Assembly (NCBI RefSeq): GCF_027596085.1
Contig: NC_072470.1
Location: 4,357,297-4,421,296, forward strand
Direction: 5' to 3'
From: Anoplopoma fimbria
Taxonomy: Eukaryota; Chordata; Actinopteri; Perciformes; Anoplopomatidae
Length of the DNA: 64,000 nucleotides
The notes below the pieces were generated by a model. That model saw nothing but the letters and a program-made list of their open reading frames with translations, was not told where the DNA came from and did not search any database. Position numbers and translations under genes: made by a program. Each line of letters opens with the position of its first letter. Position 1 is the first letter of the stretch. Below are positions 15,054-27,867 of the stretch, piece by piece.

Positions 15054-15132
<79 letters not shown>
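15039..15132. repeat. (AC)n microsatellite with one interruption
   Basis: The dinucleotide tract is interrupted once by a G near 15054. Confidence 0.93.
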
Positions 15133-15135
<3 letters not shown>

Positions 15136-15818
15136 AACACACATTCATTCATCAGACCATGTGCTTCATCCTGTCAGCGGTGTGTTTGCAGAGGTCACAA
15201 AGCCATGTGTGGTTCTCAAGTTTCTCAGCCGCCTCTCTGCGCTCTCACATACATATCACCATAGCAACAGCTGTGATTTATTGCCCTTGGCAACATCAGA
15301 CTGTACATATGCATTACAATATAAGCAGTTCAGGACGAGAATGGCTTAAAGTTGCTTGAAAACATTGCTGACTTAATCATATTTTAGCCGCCACGACATG
15401 ATGTTATGGAGAAATATAGCAATATTGATTTTTGAGGTTTATTTTGCAGGATTTCTGTTGCATCAAACATCTAGAATGAACTTTTACATTCTGCTTTTAG
15501 TGAGCATTTTGCAGACATATTAAGTGTGATATATATTTTGCTGATATGCTTAATATAGCTTATCTCCCCTAAAATGTAGTTTACTCATGAAATGTAATTC
15601 TTAAATAGGTGCATACAAAAACAATGATATAGCATTTAGATAAATCAGTCTGTGAACAAAATATACATACTAACAATCAAACAGGATGTGTTTTGCACAT
15701 TGCACTATTATGCTAAGATACATAATCAAAGCGATGTATAGCCTCTCTCTCACACCAGCGTGACTTTTGGTGTTTCTCAAAACTCAATCAAATTTTTCAT
15801 TAACCCCGGGGGAATCAC

Positions 15819-15820
<2 letters not shown>

Positions 15821-15906
<86 letters not shown>
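15821..15906. repeat. (AC)n microsatellite
   Basis: Uninterrupted tract of about 43 units. Confidence 0.95.
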
Positions 15907-15907
<1 letters not shown>

Positions 15908-18526
15908 AATACACACTTCTTGATGATGATAAACATGTTGGAAGTGATTTTTCCATCTGCCTTTCCTTCCTTCCACCATCTGCCATCGCCAGCAACTCTG
16001 GGAGCTCCGGCTCTGTTTGCGTTAGAAGAATAGCGGCCTCTTCTCCTTCTGCTCCTCCTTCTCCGCTTTCTGCTCCTCCTCCTCCTCCTCCACCTCCTAC
16101 TCCATCGTCTGTGTGCTGCAAAAACATATCCCTTAATCCAAATCTGGCAAAGTGGCACCAGGGCTTCCCCTCATACTCTATTTGCTTTGTACAAATACCT
16201 TGTTTGATTAAACATTTATATAGGAAAGTGCATCATGGAATCAGAATAAAGTGCAACAACATAGCAAGTTATGAACAAACCAATCCAAACTGGTGCTTCC
16301 AACCTTGTGTGGCAAAGACTTCCCTCTGCAAAATAAACTCTTCAGCCTCTAAATACTGTTTTAAAGCCCCAAAAGTCGTCGTGTTTGGCTGTTTGTCTCC
16401 ATCTGTCAATCATCTGAACACAGAAGTGTGGTAAACTCACGGGCACGCTGAGGGATGAGATTAAACATAGTCTGTAAAAACTGCCTTTTATCTGATGTTC
16501 TGGTTTCCCTCAGTAGGGATACCCGTTTGTGTATATTTGATTGACAGTGTGGGTTCTTGAAATTTCAAGTTTCACGACAAAAGTGGTCTATTAATATTTG
16601 ATGGGTGAAGAAAAGAGGCTCGCTTCTCTTTCGTAGTCTTTGTGAAGAGAGATTTTCAGTTTGAAGGGAAGAGGGAGAGCAGAAAAATGTTTTAGAGCCA
16701 TGAAGACCAGAGAGGAAGAATTTACATTAAATCTGGTCATCATTTACATACATTAAATAAACTAAATAATGTACAGTACAACAGGACTGTTGTGTTGTAA
16801 CATGTGTAACGTGACGCTGTCGGATTAGTTCGTGGAAGTTGATTGATGGAAGAGACACTTCAGCTCTTTAAATGAATGAAACAGGAGAATTCAGAGGAGA
16901 GAGATGGAGGTGATGTTTGTTCAGTGGAAGAGTGGCGCCATCCGCAGTTTAAGACTTTAAACAGCACTTTGTTCCACAATGAATGATGAGAAGCTGATAT
17001 CTGACTTGTACTTCACAACTTATACTGTCTTTGTAAGAATCAAAACAGCTTCAATGCTCCTTCCTGATGTGGATTCTGCAAGTTTTGATTAAATAATGGT
17101 AAGAAATCCATGTTATCAAAAGCACAGCTAAAGGGGTTAGGTTTTCATTTCAATTTAAAGTTATAAAAACATCTAGCTCCTAACAGAATCATACAAATAA
17201 TTTAGTCCATCACAAGGAAATGTAAATATGTGTTTGACGTGGCTCACATTAGTATACACAGATGTAAGAACACTGAGGCTGGTAATCCTAAATTTATCAT
17301 TTTAGTTTATTGTGTTCAGTGACCAGCGGCTTCCTGGATGGCAGAAAAAATGTAATGTAGTATCTGAAACACTGCATTTAAAACAGTTTATGCAAAACAT
17401 ATTTGACTTGCAGTGAGATTGGAGAACTGTCTTTTGAAGACAACATTATATAAACAAGTCTCAGCTCCTCTTCCAGATCAGAAGACTCCCTGTCTGAGTG
17501 GAAGCAATAGGCCGTCAGTATTACCTCACGCTGCTACAACAGTTATCTGCAGCGCAGTGAGGACCCACATTGTGTCTTTATAAAAGAGATCTGGTGCAGT
17601 TAAGCTCCACATGTTGATCTGAGTTTGACATGCATGCAGTTTGAACATGAAGTCAGTTCCCGATCATCTGATCAGAAATGCCTTCAGATGAGCTCCTTCC
17701 CTGTTTTATGGGTAGAAGTGAATATAAGTCCTCTTTTCTTTCTGCTATGTTTAGTTTTTTCTTTAAATAGCAGAGTGAAAAGTGCCCCTCTGGATTGCAA
17801 TGAGTTGTTTGATAGTGTGAACATGTTACTGTTCTGCTGTGGAGGTTAAGGGGAACCAGGTGACGCTGATACTCCTTGATTAGTAACTGCATGCAACTGA
17901 GAAACATCAGGACACCACTGAAAGCATAACAAAGCTTGCACTGTCATTGAGAAGAAATAATCAGAAGAGTTGACAAGTTTTATAATTATGTTTTTTTTTT
18001 TATAGCAGCAGCTGACGGAGGATTTGAGAGAAAGCAGCTGCTCAAAATGACTGAAAATAAACAGAAAGTAACGAGGAGCCACTGTCCTCCAGAGAGGAAG
18101 GACATTCAGCCTTAATGGAGTCTGGTGAAGGAACACAATGATGCTGTCACTTTGCCACCATGAAGGACAGTGGACTTCAAAAACATGGTGAGTACTTCAA
18201 AGAGTTTGGCCTCCATTCTGCTGCTTTGATTCCTGCACATTAGCCCCATCTAGTGGCTGAATAGAGTTACAGCAGCAATGTTCTGTAAAATACAGGACAG
18301 TCATTTTTAGAGCTTTAAAGGAGCTGTATTTGACAATTAAAGCATCAATAGAGCAGCAAACAACTATTGTCTATGTAAAGATAGCTGTTTGCACTGTTAG
18401 CACTGTTAGCTATGAGCAGCCAGCTCGCCGTCGACATGTTGAGAGCCGTTGAGAGGCAAACAAAATGCTCCCCGTCTCAGATCTTGCACCTTTAATAATA
18501 ATAATAATAATATTAATAATAATTAA

Positions 18527-18560
18527 GCCTTTATTAGTCCCACAATGGGGAAATTCGGCT
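18527..18560. repeat. Fragment of the 'CCTTTATTAGTCCC' interspersed family
   Basis: Contains CCTTTATTAGTCCCACAATG and GGGGAAATTC, preceded by an (ATA)n tract. Confidence 0.6.
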
Positions 18561-20947
18561 GCAATGAAGCGCCCGGGGAGCAATTAAATATATAAATATA
18601 AATAATAAATAATAATAAACTTTAAATATATGCTACAAAACACAAAGCATTGTTAAAACATTTATTAAAATCATATCACCAGAAACTAAGAGGGACAGCA
18701 TCGAAAAATGTACACTGAAATGTCTCTGTAGAAATAAAAGAAAAGCAGGGTATTGTATATTGTATGTAAGCGGATCCGTCAGAAGCCCTCCAACTCAGGT
18801 TCACACAGTTTACGGCTCACAGTTAATGAGAAGTGCAAAATCATGTAGTGTTTGCAGAAAGTAGGATTCTGCTGTCGCTGTAAGGTCACCCCCTTCTTGG
18901 TAATGTGTAATGAGGTGTTCATGGTCAACATGCACACAAACACACACACTTAAACCCATGCATTTTTAATATTTTACAGGCATTCATATTTAAAAAGAAC
19001 AGCAGGAACACAGTGCAGAGTCAGGCAGCGACCACGTTCTCATGACTCAGTTGAGTTTATAAGTAACTGTGTGTGTACTTCAGTGTGTGTGCACTTATAT
19101 GTGTGTAAATATGTTGCATGGTGTTGTTTTTACCTGATTGGGAAAATGTAAGTGATCTTTGGTTTAATCAGCAATCCATGTGTTCAAAACTAATCGAGTG
19201 AACATGTTGAAGAATAACAGAAGACATTTTATCAGGAAGAGGTGACGAAGACTCCTTTTAGATATGCTTATTGGATATAAGTTTGTGTCTTATAAGTATA
19301 GTTACTTCTGAAGTGAGAAAAGTACTTTAAAGTGATTCATCTAACTTTTGCACTTAATGAAACAACTGAAGACATATGACTGAATAAAATTAAAATATGG
19401 TAAAACAAATATCCGGTTATTTTGAAATGATGAAGTGCAGACTCAGAGGCAGAGACATGCATTTCTTTCTTAGTCACCTGTTGGCTTAGTTTCACATTTT
19501 ACAATCTTGCTGTGCAGTACAGTTTTAAGGAGTTTAATGTTTTTAGTTGATGCTGTGTTTTCATAGTAAATCCTAGAAAGAAAAAAAAAAACAGGGTCAT
19601 GTGTTGCCCTGGCAACCCTCCCTGAAATCCACCTGTGCTCCCATCAAAAAGTGAGGACCCTTTTGTTCATAGCAAAACCACAAGCTCATATTATTGATAT
19701 GAAATTCACTATTTAATGCAGGTTAAGATTCGTTTAAAATACTTTCACTAAGAACTAATAATATTTTTTTGGCATACATCAAGCTTAAATATGTGAAATG
19801 AAGTTAGATTTAGTATACGGCAGGTTTGTTAACCTGCATATCCTCCTCCTCCTCCTCCTTCCTCAGTGTGTTTTCCAGTCTCCACCCAGCAGTGATGATG
19901 CTGCTGGGGGTGGAGGATCCTGCTCCTTTTAATAGGCTGAGGAACCCGCCAGTTTCCAACAAGTCAGGGACTCAAATCAGTGTAAACGCACCTCTGCTGA
20001 GACAAACTGGGAGACAACATGCAGAGGATCAGCCGCCCGGCAGGTGAGTCTCTTGTTAGAGAGCTGCTTAAATATGGTGATAGACATTCAAACGGGCCAG
20101 TTTTTCTAAATGCAGTATTCAATTTGTGTCTCATGTGTTTGTGTAACTCTTGTCACTGCTATTGAATATTTTAGTAATTTTGAAAATGACAGTAATGTCG
20201 CTGATATTCAAGATTTTAAATAAATATTCTAAGAATATCATAAGAAGCTGAAAGAAATTGAATGGAAAACGTCACTATATGATTTCTAATTCAACAGCTT
20301 AAGCAAAGCAACCATATATTTTGCCATATTTTGCATAAAACATATTTTATATAAAAACCAAAGGAATGCCATAGAAATATCACACTTTGCATTATACATT
20401 CAGCACCACAAAAAGTATAAATATAAAAAAAATAAAAATGCCAGATGAATCACAAAAGAAAATGATAAAAAATACACAATTGAACTATAAGAATGTTCTA
20501 AGAATATGAAGGTATATTATCGCAAAAAAGTGAGCAGATTTCTAATGACTTCAGGACATTTAGAGTTCCTTAACAAGACAAAAAGTGTACAAAATGTTAT
20601 AAAAATGCTTTCGAATTCCTTATTTTGCATTGAAACCGTATGGTTGAGAGAACATAGCAGTAGTGAATCCCTTTGTTAGGGAATAGTCATCTTTAACTGA
20701 ACTCTTACAAAATCTCCCTCCAGGTCCAAAACTTGTTTGACAGGAGGGCCCAATAAATAATAGATTCTTTGACGAAAATAGAAATGACAAGACCTCTGTT
20801 TACCCAGCATTCCCCGCAAGAACTTAAATCAATATTGACTCTACAGTGTAGGTCCAATGTGTTCTGGTGAGAAACTGTCACTAATTCTATACCGTCCCAA
20901 ACGGTTTACCCCTCGCTGCCTGCACTGAGCTAAAATAAAGCTGTGTG

Positions 20948-20958
20948 AGGTTTTTCCA
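20948..20958 (-). promoter_or_regulatory. Candidate tonicity-responsive (TonE/NFAT5) site
   Basis: The minus strand reads TGGAAAAACCT, a full match to the TonE consensus TGGAAANNYNY, about 1.1 kb upstream of the slc5a3 start codon. Mammalian SLC5A3 is induced by hypertonicity through NFAT5/TonEBP sites of this type. The consensus is degenerate enough to occur by chance, so function is inference. Confidence 0.4.
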
Positions 20959-21460
20959 AAGACGTGTACGCATTCATACAGTCGACCCCAGCTGTCCTCC
21001 AAAAGACCAGCACGCTGTGCTCAGCAACAAACACAAACACCAGCCCCGATGCTGGACCCTCATACTACCACGAGTCAATGAAGTTGTTACTACAGAGCAG
21101 CTGGGATCCTGTGATGCCCCACTTCTGCAGATATCAAAACACTTGCAGCCTTTCATTCTCAATAGTTTCCATTCCATATGTTTGGTTTACGAATGCATTT
21201 GGTGCCAGAAAAGCTATCAGCAACTATCGTTTTCTTAGTATTTTACAATAACAAACCAACTATGTTTGGGTCGGACGTAACAAGACATATAAAGATTCGA
21301 CCTTTTGGTTTTTTGAAACTATGATTTTTCACACTTTCTTACATTTTTAGACGTACAGATAATCGATTTTAATTGAGAAGATAATTGTGATAGTTACCTG
21401 CAACCCTTCTCCTTCATAAAAAACAACAGCAGCACATACTTTCAAACATGCTCAGTGATA

Positions 21461-21510
21461 ATAAGATAAGATAAAATAATCCTTTGTTAGTCCCGCAGTG
21501 GGGCAATTTA
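21461..21510. repeat. Fragment of the GATAA-repeat / 'CCTTTATTAGTCCC' interspersed family
   Basis: AAGATA units followed by CCTTTGTTAGTCCCGCAGTG. It lies 560 bp upstream of the slc5a3 start codon. Confidence 0.65.
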
Positions 21511-22073
21511 ATCATGCTATAATTCTGATTTTAAAGGGGTAAATTGAAGCAGCAGAAGCCCCAGATATCCAGACTTTTAGTATGAGCCACTCCCCAATTA
21601 TGCAACTTAATATCCTTTGGCTGATTGCCTACTAATGAGCAGTGACTGCAAAGGTATTCTACATGTACTTTCTAGACGCACTAGAGAACGGTATGCCTCA
21701 AACTTATTATTTTGTTTGTACATTTGTGTTTGTTGCAGGATCCAGATGAGCATTTTCTTTTGATGCATCCTCAATCGAAACGCAGCGATAATGCGACAGC
21801 CTGCAATGATCCCCAAAAGTGAGGGGAACAACAAAGGATCAAGGAACAACCATCTCAGATAACTGCTTTATACTGTATATATGACAAAGTTGCAGAGTTT
21901 GAATCTGTGAACGCGAGTTAGTGGAAATATCAGTGCTTCTTCACTTGCAATTCATATTTAGGGTCGTAGCTAGGTTTGTAGATATTGCACCTGGACAAAA
22001 CACTGCTAGTCTTCAAATAAACGCAGAAGTTAGTTCGTTCTGTGCTGTTAAAGAGCAACAAAAGTGCTCCAAC

Positions 22074-24471
22074 ATGGCTGCAGCCGCCACCATGGAAGTG
22101 GCGGACATCACCATCGTAGTGATCTACTTCATCGTGGTGCTGGCGATCGGTTTCTTTGCCATGCGGAAAGCCAATAAGGGCTCAGTGAGCGGCTACTTCC
22201 TCGCCGGACGCTCCATGAATTGGGCGGCTGTGGGAGCGTCCCTATTCGTCAGCAACATAGGAAGCGAGCATTTCATTGGACTAGCTGGGTCAGGTGCTGC
22301 TAGCGGTTTAGGCGTGGCTGCGTGGGAATTAAACGCTCTACTGCTGCTCCAGTTGTTAGGCTGGGTGTTTATCCCTGTGTATATTCAGTGTGGCGTCTAC
22401 ACCATGCCGGAGTACCTGTCCAAACGGTTCGGCGGGATCCGACTCAAAGTGTATTTTGCAGCGTTGTCGCTCATCCTGTACATCTTCACCAAGCTGTCCG
22501 TAGATCTCTACGCTGGGGCCTTGTTCATTCAGGAGTCCTTAGGGTGGAACCTCTATCTGTCTATCATCATCCTCATCAGCATGACGGCTCTGCTGACAGT
22601 CACTGGAGGCCTGGTCGCCGTCATCTACACGGACACGGTCCAGGCTTTCCTCATGATCGCCGGAGCACTCTGCCTCACGGGCATCAGCCTCTACAAAGTG
22701 GGAGGACTAGAAGGTCTTTATTGATCTCTTTTATCTAATTAAGTTAAACCCTTAATACATAAATTAAACTGCTATTTGATCTGCATGCCAAGCCTTTTGC
22801 CAAACCGTGTCCTGTCGTGTCATTTTAAGGGGTGAGGACCAAGTACATGCAGGCTTCACCAAACATCACCGCCATCTTGATGTCTTCCCCCAACCTGACG
22901 TATTCTGAATCCTGCCACCTCCACCTCCATCCGAAGCCAAATGCTCTGAAGATGCTCCGAGGCCCGACGGATCCAGACCTGCCTTGGCCCGGTTTCCTGC
23001 TGGGCCAGACTCCTGCCTCTATTTGGTACTCGTCCAAGTCTTTCCACATAGACTGACTTCCTGTTCTGCTTCAGTTCCTTGTAGTCCAATCTAAAGAACA
23101 GTGAAAATGTAGTAAGATTGCTTATCATGTGTTAACGTCCTCCCTTTGTGTTGCAGGTACTGGTGTACAGATCAAGTGATTGTCCAGCGGGTTTTGGCAG
23201 CGAAGAACATTGCCCATGCCAAAGGTTCTACCATCATGGCTGGCTTTCTGAAAATCCTCCCCATGTTCATCATCGTCATCCCAGGTGGAGACATTCATTG
23301 CTTTTGAAGTATCTCGCATGCTTAGGATTGGGCTAATTGAATAACTGATTTGTGCATCATGATGATTCCAGGGATGATTTCCAGGATCCTCTTTGCCGAT
23401 GAGTTGGCGTGCATCAGCCCGGAGCACTGCCTGGAAGTGTGCGGCTCCACGTCTGGCTGCAGCAACGTGGCTTACCCGCGGCTCGTCATGTCGGTGATGC
23501 CCGTCGGCCTCCGCGGCCTCATGATGGCCGTCATAATCGCAGCCCTGATGAGCGACCTGGACTCCATCTTCAACTCCGCCAGCACCATATTCACGTTGGA
23601 CATTTACAAGATGCTACGAAAGCAGGTGTCGTCCCGGGAGCTGGTGTTGGTCGGCAGGTTGTTCGTGGTCTTCATGGTGATCGTCAGCATCGCCTGGGTG
23701 CCCGTCATCATCGAGATGCAGGGAGGCCAGATGTTCTATTACATCCAAGAAGTAACGGACTACCTGACCCCACCCATAGCTGCGACCTTCTTGCTTGCCG
23801 TGCTGTGGCATCGCTGCAATGAGACGGGGGCCTTCTGGGGCGGGGTGGTGGGGTTTGTCCTCGGAGCGGTGCGTCTGATTTTGGCGTTGGTTTACCGCGA
23901 GCCTCGCTGCGACCAACCAGACGAGCGGCCATCTTTCATCAAAGATGTTCATTTCATGTATGTGGCGGCCATTTTGTTCTGGGCGTCGGCTTTGGTGACT
24001 GTAGTTGTGAGTCTATGCACCCCTCCGCCCAGAAAAGAACAAATCAGAAACACCACCCTGTGGGGGTTAAACAAGAGGAAGAGACTAAAACATGGTGCTC
24101 ATAAAAATGCTCAACCAAGCAATGAACACGCTATCGAAGCCAGTGACATAGAAACACATCTTCCAATCCACTCACCAATTACTGACCTCAAAATGGTAGC
24201 AGAGGGAGAAGGGAGAGGGGTGAGGGTTGAAAAGGAGGGAGAGGAAGCCGGCCTTGGAGGAGTGGAGGGTGGGAGGTTTATGAAGGCTATGGTGTTTCTC
24301 TGTGGCTTCCAGGAAACGCCGACTGAAGATCAGGTCATCACAGTCCAAGAACAGGAGAAGATCGTGGATGAGCTTCTCCATGAACCTCCTCGAACCAGAA
24401 TCCTCCTGAACACAGCTCTGGTGGTGATCTGCTCCGTCGGCATCTTTCTCTTTATCTATTTCTCCGTATAG
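22074..24471 (+). CDS. slc5a3: Sodium/myo-inositol cotransporter (SMIT1), four coding exons
   Basis: Plasma-membrane transporter that uses the sodium gradient to import myo-inositol, an osmolyte. Exons: 22074-22713, 22830-23025, 23157-23284, 23372-24471. They join in frame (phases 1, 2, 1) to 687 residues; human SMIT1 has 718. The signature [15 protein letters not shown] (from residue 60), [31 protein letters not shown] helix and [12 protein letters not shown] match SMIT1 far better than SMIT2 or the glucose transporters. The long hydrophilic loop after about residue 555 is the usual variable region, and a last hydrophobic segment ends at FIYFSV. Two in-frame ATGs compete: 22074 (A at -3, G at +4) and 22092, which sits in an exact GCCGCCACCATGG Kozak context. 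The 116-, 131- and 87-bp interruptions all have GT-AG ends, but the first donor (GTCTTT) is weak. Mammalian SLC5A3 has an uninterrupted coding exon, so these introns are notable. Which teleost paralogue (a or b) it is was not determined. Confidence 0.95.
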
Positions 24472-24735
24472 ACCTGTTTTAATTCCACACAGAGGGACAT
24501 GTTTGTCCATAAGCTGAAAGCAGGAATGGTCTGCAGGTAAGCTATCCATCAGTTTTAAGCTTTAGAATCAGCTTTAAGGCTTCTGTTGGTCCCTTATGTT
24601 TCTGTTTCCTGACAATTGAATCTAGAAGTAGATTTTAAATATGCTCAGGTTTAGGCTTAGGACCGAACTCCTGAAAAGAGGTTTGTTATTGTATATAATG
24701 AAATGTATTTTCTACACTGTATATGTCGTGCTGTT

Positions 24736-24936
24736 AGGTGTTCAGTATGCTTCAAACAAACTAGTTAACACAACTATTAATGCATATGAATTCACATTTT
24801 CTTTTGCATGTTCTCTTAAATTGTGCCACATTTGGATAGAAACCTGGCTACTTTGTGAACCGAGTTACAAAAATGGATACAGCCGCCCAAATTCAGACAC
24901 AGGATGCAATACTTTGTTTGAAGCATACTGACACCT
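24736..24936. repeat. Inverted repeat in the slc5a3 3' UTR region (MITE-like)
   Basis: The arm 24736-24762 (AGGTGTTCAGTATGCTTCAA then ACAAACT) is repeated in reverse complement at 24911-24936 with one missing base. The arms are about 150 bp apart. They lie between the slc5a3 stop codon and a candidate AATAAA at 25012, so they would form a long stem in the mRNA. The origin is probably a MITE. Confidence 0.65.
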
Positions 24937-25011
24937 TTCTAGGAGACACTTGATGTGAAGATAGTCTTTACTACTACAGATACAATGGCATTTTAAGTTC
25001 CACTTCATTAA

Positions 25012-25017
25012 ATAAAG
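25012..25017 (+). terminator. Candidate poly(A) signal for slc5a3
   Basis: AATAAA about 540 bp after the stop codon. It is the first canonical hexamer I noticed, but SLC5A3 3' UTRs can be much longer. Confidence 0.35.
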
Positions 25018-27867
25018 TATTCCTCTTTTTTATAGGGGACAATCGGGAACCTGGTCAGAGGTCCACAAACCCCTTCCTTTAGGAGATGAGTGCAAATGTT
25101 TGGTGGCGGTACGGCACGTTATGGTGCTGGTAGTTATTAACATTTACCTACAGATTGGGAAAACACCCAAACGGAAAATCGGCCGCAGTTAAACTTGCAT
25201 TTCATCATCGTTAATAATCACATCTTCTCAGAGACTTCTCACCCATGACGTTACAGACTTTTTGTACTCCACATCAGTTAGTCTGTAATACAACAGAGTG
25301 TCGCTTAAAACCTTTTTTATATATTTTGTACAACACAGCGCCATCTGTCGTATCTCCTCTTTCTAAGTGGGATGGGAAAATACACCTCTTCTTTTTATAT
25401 TTCAATGGGTAGCTATTCTCAACACAACAGAGAGTGTTTGAGAGTAACGCTGTGTTATTATAACGTATGGTGCATATGTGCTGCTCAAACAATGGGTTGA
25501 AATGTAACATTGTCTGAGCTGCACACAAGGATGTGATGGGAAAAATAAGCATTTAATGACCTGTTCTAGAACTCAAAAGGTGTCTTTCACATATATGGTT
25601 CTTTTTTTAACGTCATTTTTTTAACGTAATTGTGAATAATGATGCTACTGTGTTGATTAAGAAGTAAGAACTGATGTTAAGCCTGATTTCAGGGCTTTGA
25701 GTAAGTTCTCATCTTCTGGAATGATCCAGTTGAATTATTGTAATTGTTTTCATACATTCTCTGCAAGAGAAGCGCTCAATGTGGTTATGGTGAGGATTTC
25801 CATTTTAGTGTCATTGTCTGTAAAGTGCTTGTAGAAATATGCTCTTGCTAACTGATACTTTTATGGTGCAATCTTTTTTCCACTACCCAGATAACACCAA
25901 ATAAATTGCTGCTGAACTTGACGCTGTTAATCTCGCAATTACATCTGGTCATTCTGGTCCACTGACGTCCTGCCATCATCTTTATCTCTATAAAAAAAAA
26001 CACCAATATCTCAACATCTACAAGACTGATTGGAATAAATGTTAGTACAGACATTCACGGTTCCCAGAGGATAAACCCTATTAATGTAGTTGATCCTCTG
26101 ACTGTTGAGTTGCTTAACAACTATTGGACTGATTGCCAAGAAGTTTGGTACAAACATTCTCCACAGTATGAATTTTCATTGCTTCAGTCATCAATTGACT
26201 TTTTCATCTATCCATCGTCAATTTCAGTTTGCACAATAGTTTGGTTTATGACTGATGACATTACCATCAGCTGTACTTTGAGTTGAGTGCTAAAAAGCAA
26301 ATGTTAGCAGAATAACACGCCAAACATGAACGGTGAAAATGGTTTCTTTTTTTTTAATACTGGTTTTCTTTTATGAAACTTTCCCAGATGCAAATTTTGG
26401 TTTCCTATCAATGCTGCCCGACCTATTTACCTCTTTCCCATGGAAGCATGCAGTTTTAGTTATTCACAAACAGCCGAGGCAGAATTGGGGATTAACGACA
26501 AATCTGAACAAGTCAGTAAGGTAGTCTTTAAAATGTAGTATTCTTTATAAGAGAATGCTTGATTCTGATTGGACAAAAAGTGTGCATTATTGCCGACATA
26601 ATTGCTCAGATGGAGTGCATGTTATAAACACTTATATGTGAGATTACTTATAACACAATCCCTCATATATTCAGTACTGATTCTCTTTACTCTTTACAGT
26701 CACTTGCGATTTAAAAGACATATTTTGGACTTGCACCCATGCAGCTGGATGTGTTGTGGTAGTTTCACTCATTGGAAAATCTCTATATGAGCTTTAATGA
26801 AATGCAGCAAAAGAAGATTAATAAGAAAACAAGTAAATGTGTAAGGCAAGGACATGTAATGACCCAGCAGTCATGGTATGTGAGGCAGACTTCACATCCT
26901 CTCGTAAAAAGACAACACATCAAGCAAACATGCCACCACTCAACTCTGTCAGTTTAGATGACATTATCAACAGACTCTGCCACAGTGGAAAGTTACAGCC
27001 TTGAAGTGGAAAGTTACCGAGGAGACACATACCGCTCATATGTTTTTCTTTTTTTCTTTGCCGTATACAAGTTCAGAGTCGTACGATTCAGGCTGCTGCA
27101 GTAAATGCCTTTCAGTAAATGTCACTTTCTTTCTTCATGCATTTATAATCAGCAAACAAGACGATCAAAGTAAATAAAGGTGCAAAAGCAATGGAAGCAG
27201 TTGATTGTGAATCAATGTCTGTAGAGCTTTTCTCTTTTTATCCCTTTTGCAATAAGGTAAATTTCTTGTTTGACCAATTTGAATATACAATAATCAATGT
27301 TACGCTGGTTGTCTCATAGCTTTACAGAATGGTTTTATGGAAGGTAACAGCTTTTCTAGCGTTGTTGCTTGTTGCAACAAAAATTTACATGTTTCCAAAA
27401 CCATTGGTGGATATATTCACATGAGAATGGTAAGCAGGGTAACGTGTGAGCTGTATAAACACAAACCTGCTCTTCAACAGCAGCATACTTTGAGTATGCT
27501 GCTGTTGAGACTAAGCCACTGAATAAACGTTATTTGTGTGTGTAAGGAAGGGAGAGAGGATAAAATAAACGACCCAATGGGAACTGACTATAAACCATAG
27601 AGAACATGTATATGTGGTTGTGGGTTCTGGTTTAAAACCAACAACGTGCTCAGAATTCATATAGTGTTACATTTTGGTAGACCACCACCTCAACCAATAT
27701 GGTAAGACAGTTGATGAGAAAAAAAAAAACGTTTCGGAAAATGTTGAAAGTTGTTCAGTTTTAATCACAGCCTTTATAGTTTCAATTTGTAGTGTGCAGC
27801 CTTGATGATATCATGAGAAGTTCTCCTCCTGTCAGTTAACTGATTTATGAGTCAAATTAGAGTGGAA
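25018..27867. other. Intergenic or extended 3' UTR, no gene seen
   Basis: AT-rich sequence without recognisable coding potential. About 26030-26330 resembles a common teleost interspersed repeat (see separate entry). Confidence 0.5.
26030..26330. repeat. Probable old teleost interspersed repeat
   Basis: Contains ACAGACATTCACGGTTCCCA, then AACTATTGGACTGATTGCCA and TTTGGTACAAACATTC. I recall this internally repetitive pattern as widespread in fish genomes. The copy is diverged and its boundaries are approximate. Confidence 0.5.

Larger units (their letters stand above)
15133..20947. other. Non-coding stretch upstream of slc5a3
   Basis: No recognisable coding gene. A C-rich triplet stretch at about 16040-16105 gives Ser/Pro or Arg open frames that I discount. 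Two places, 18159-18188 and 20020-20042, show an ATG followed closely by a strong GTGAGT donor; they are discussed as possible 5' exons in the findings. Confidence 0.5.

Noticed and set aside
22074..24471. slc5a3 as a processed or broken pseudogene
   Set aside because: The frame breaks coincide with GT-AG introns whose removal restores every conserved residue, and the remaining 687 codons are intact to a normal terminus.
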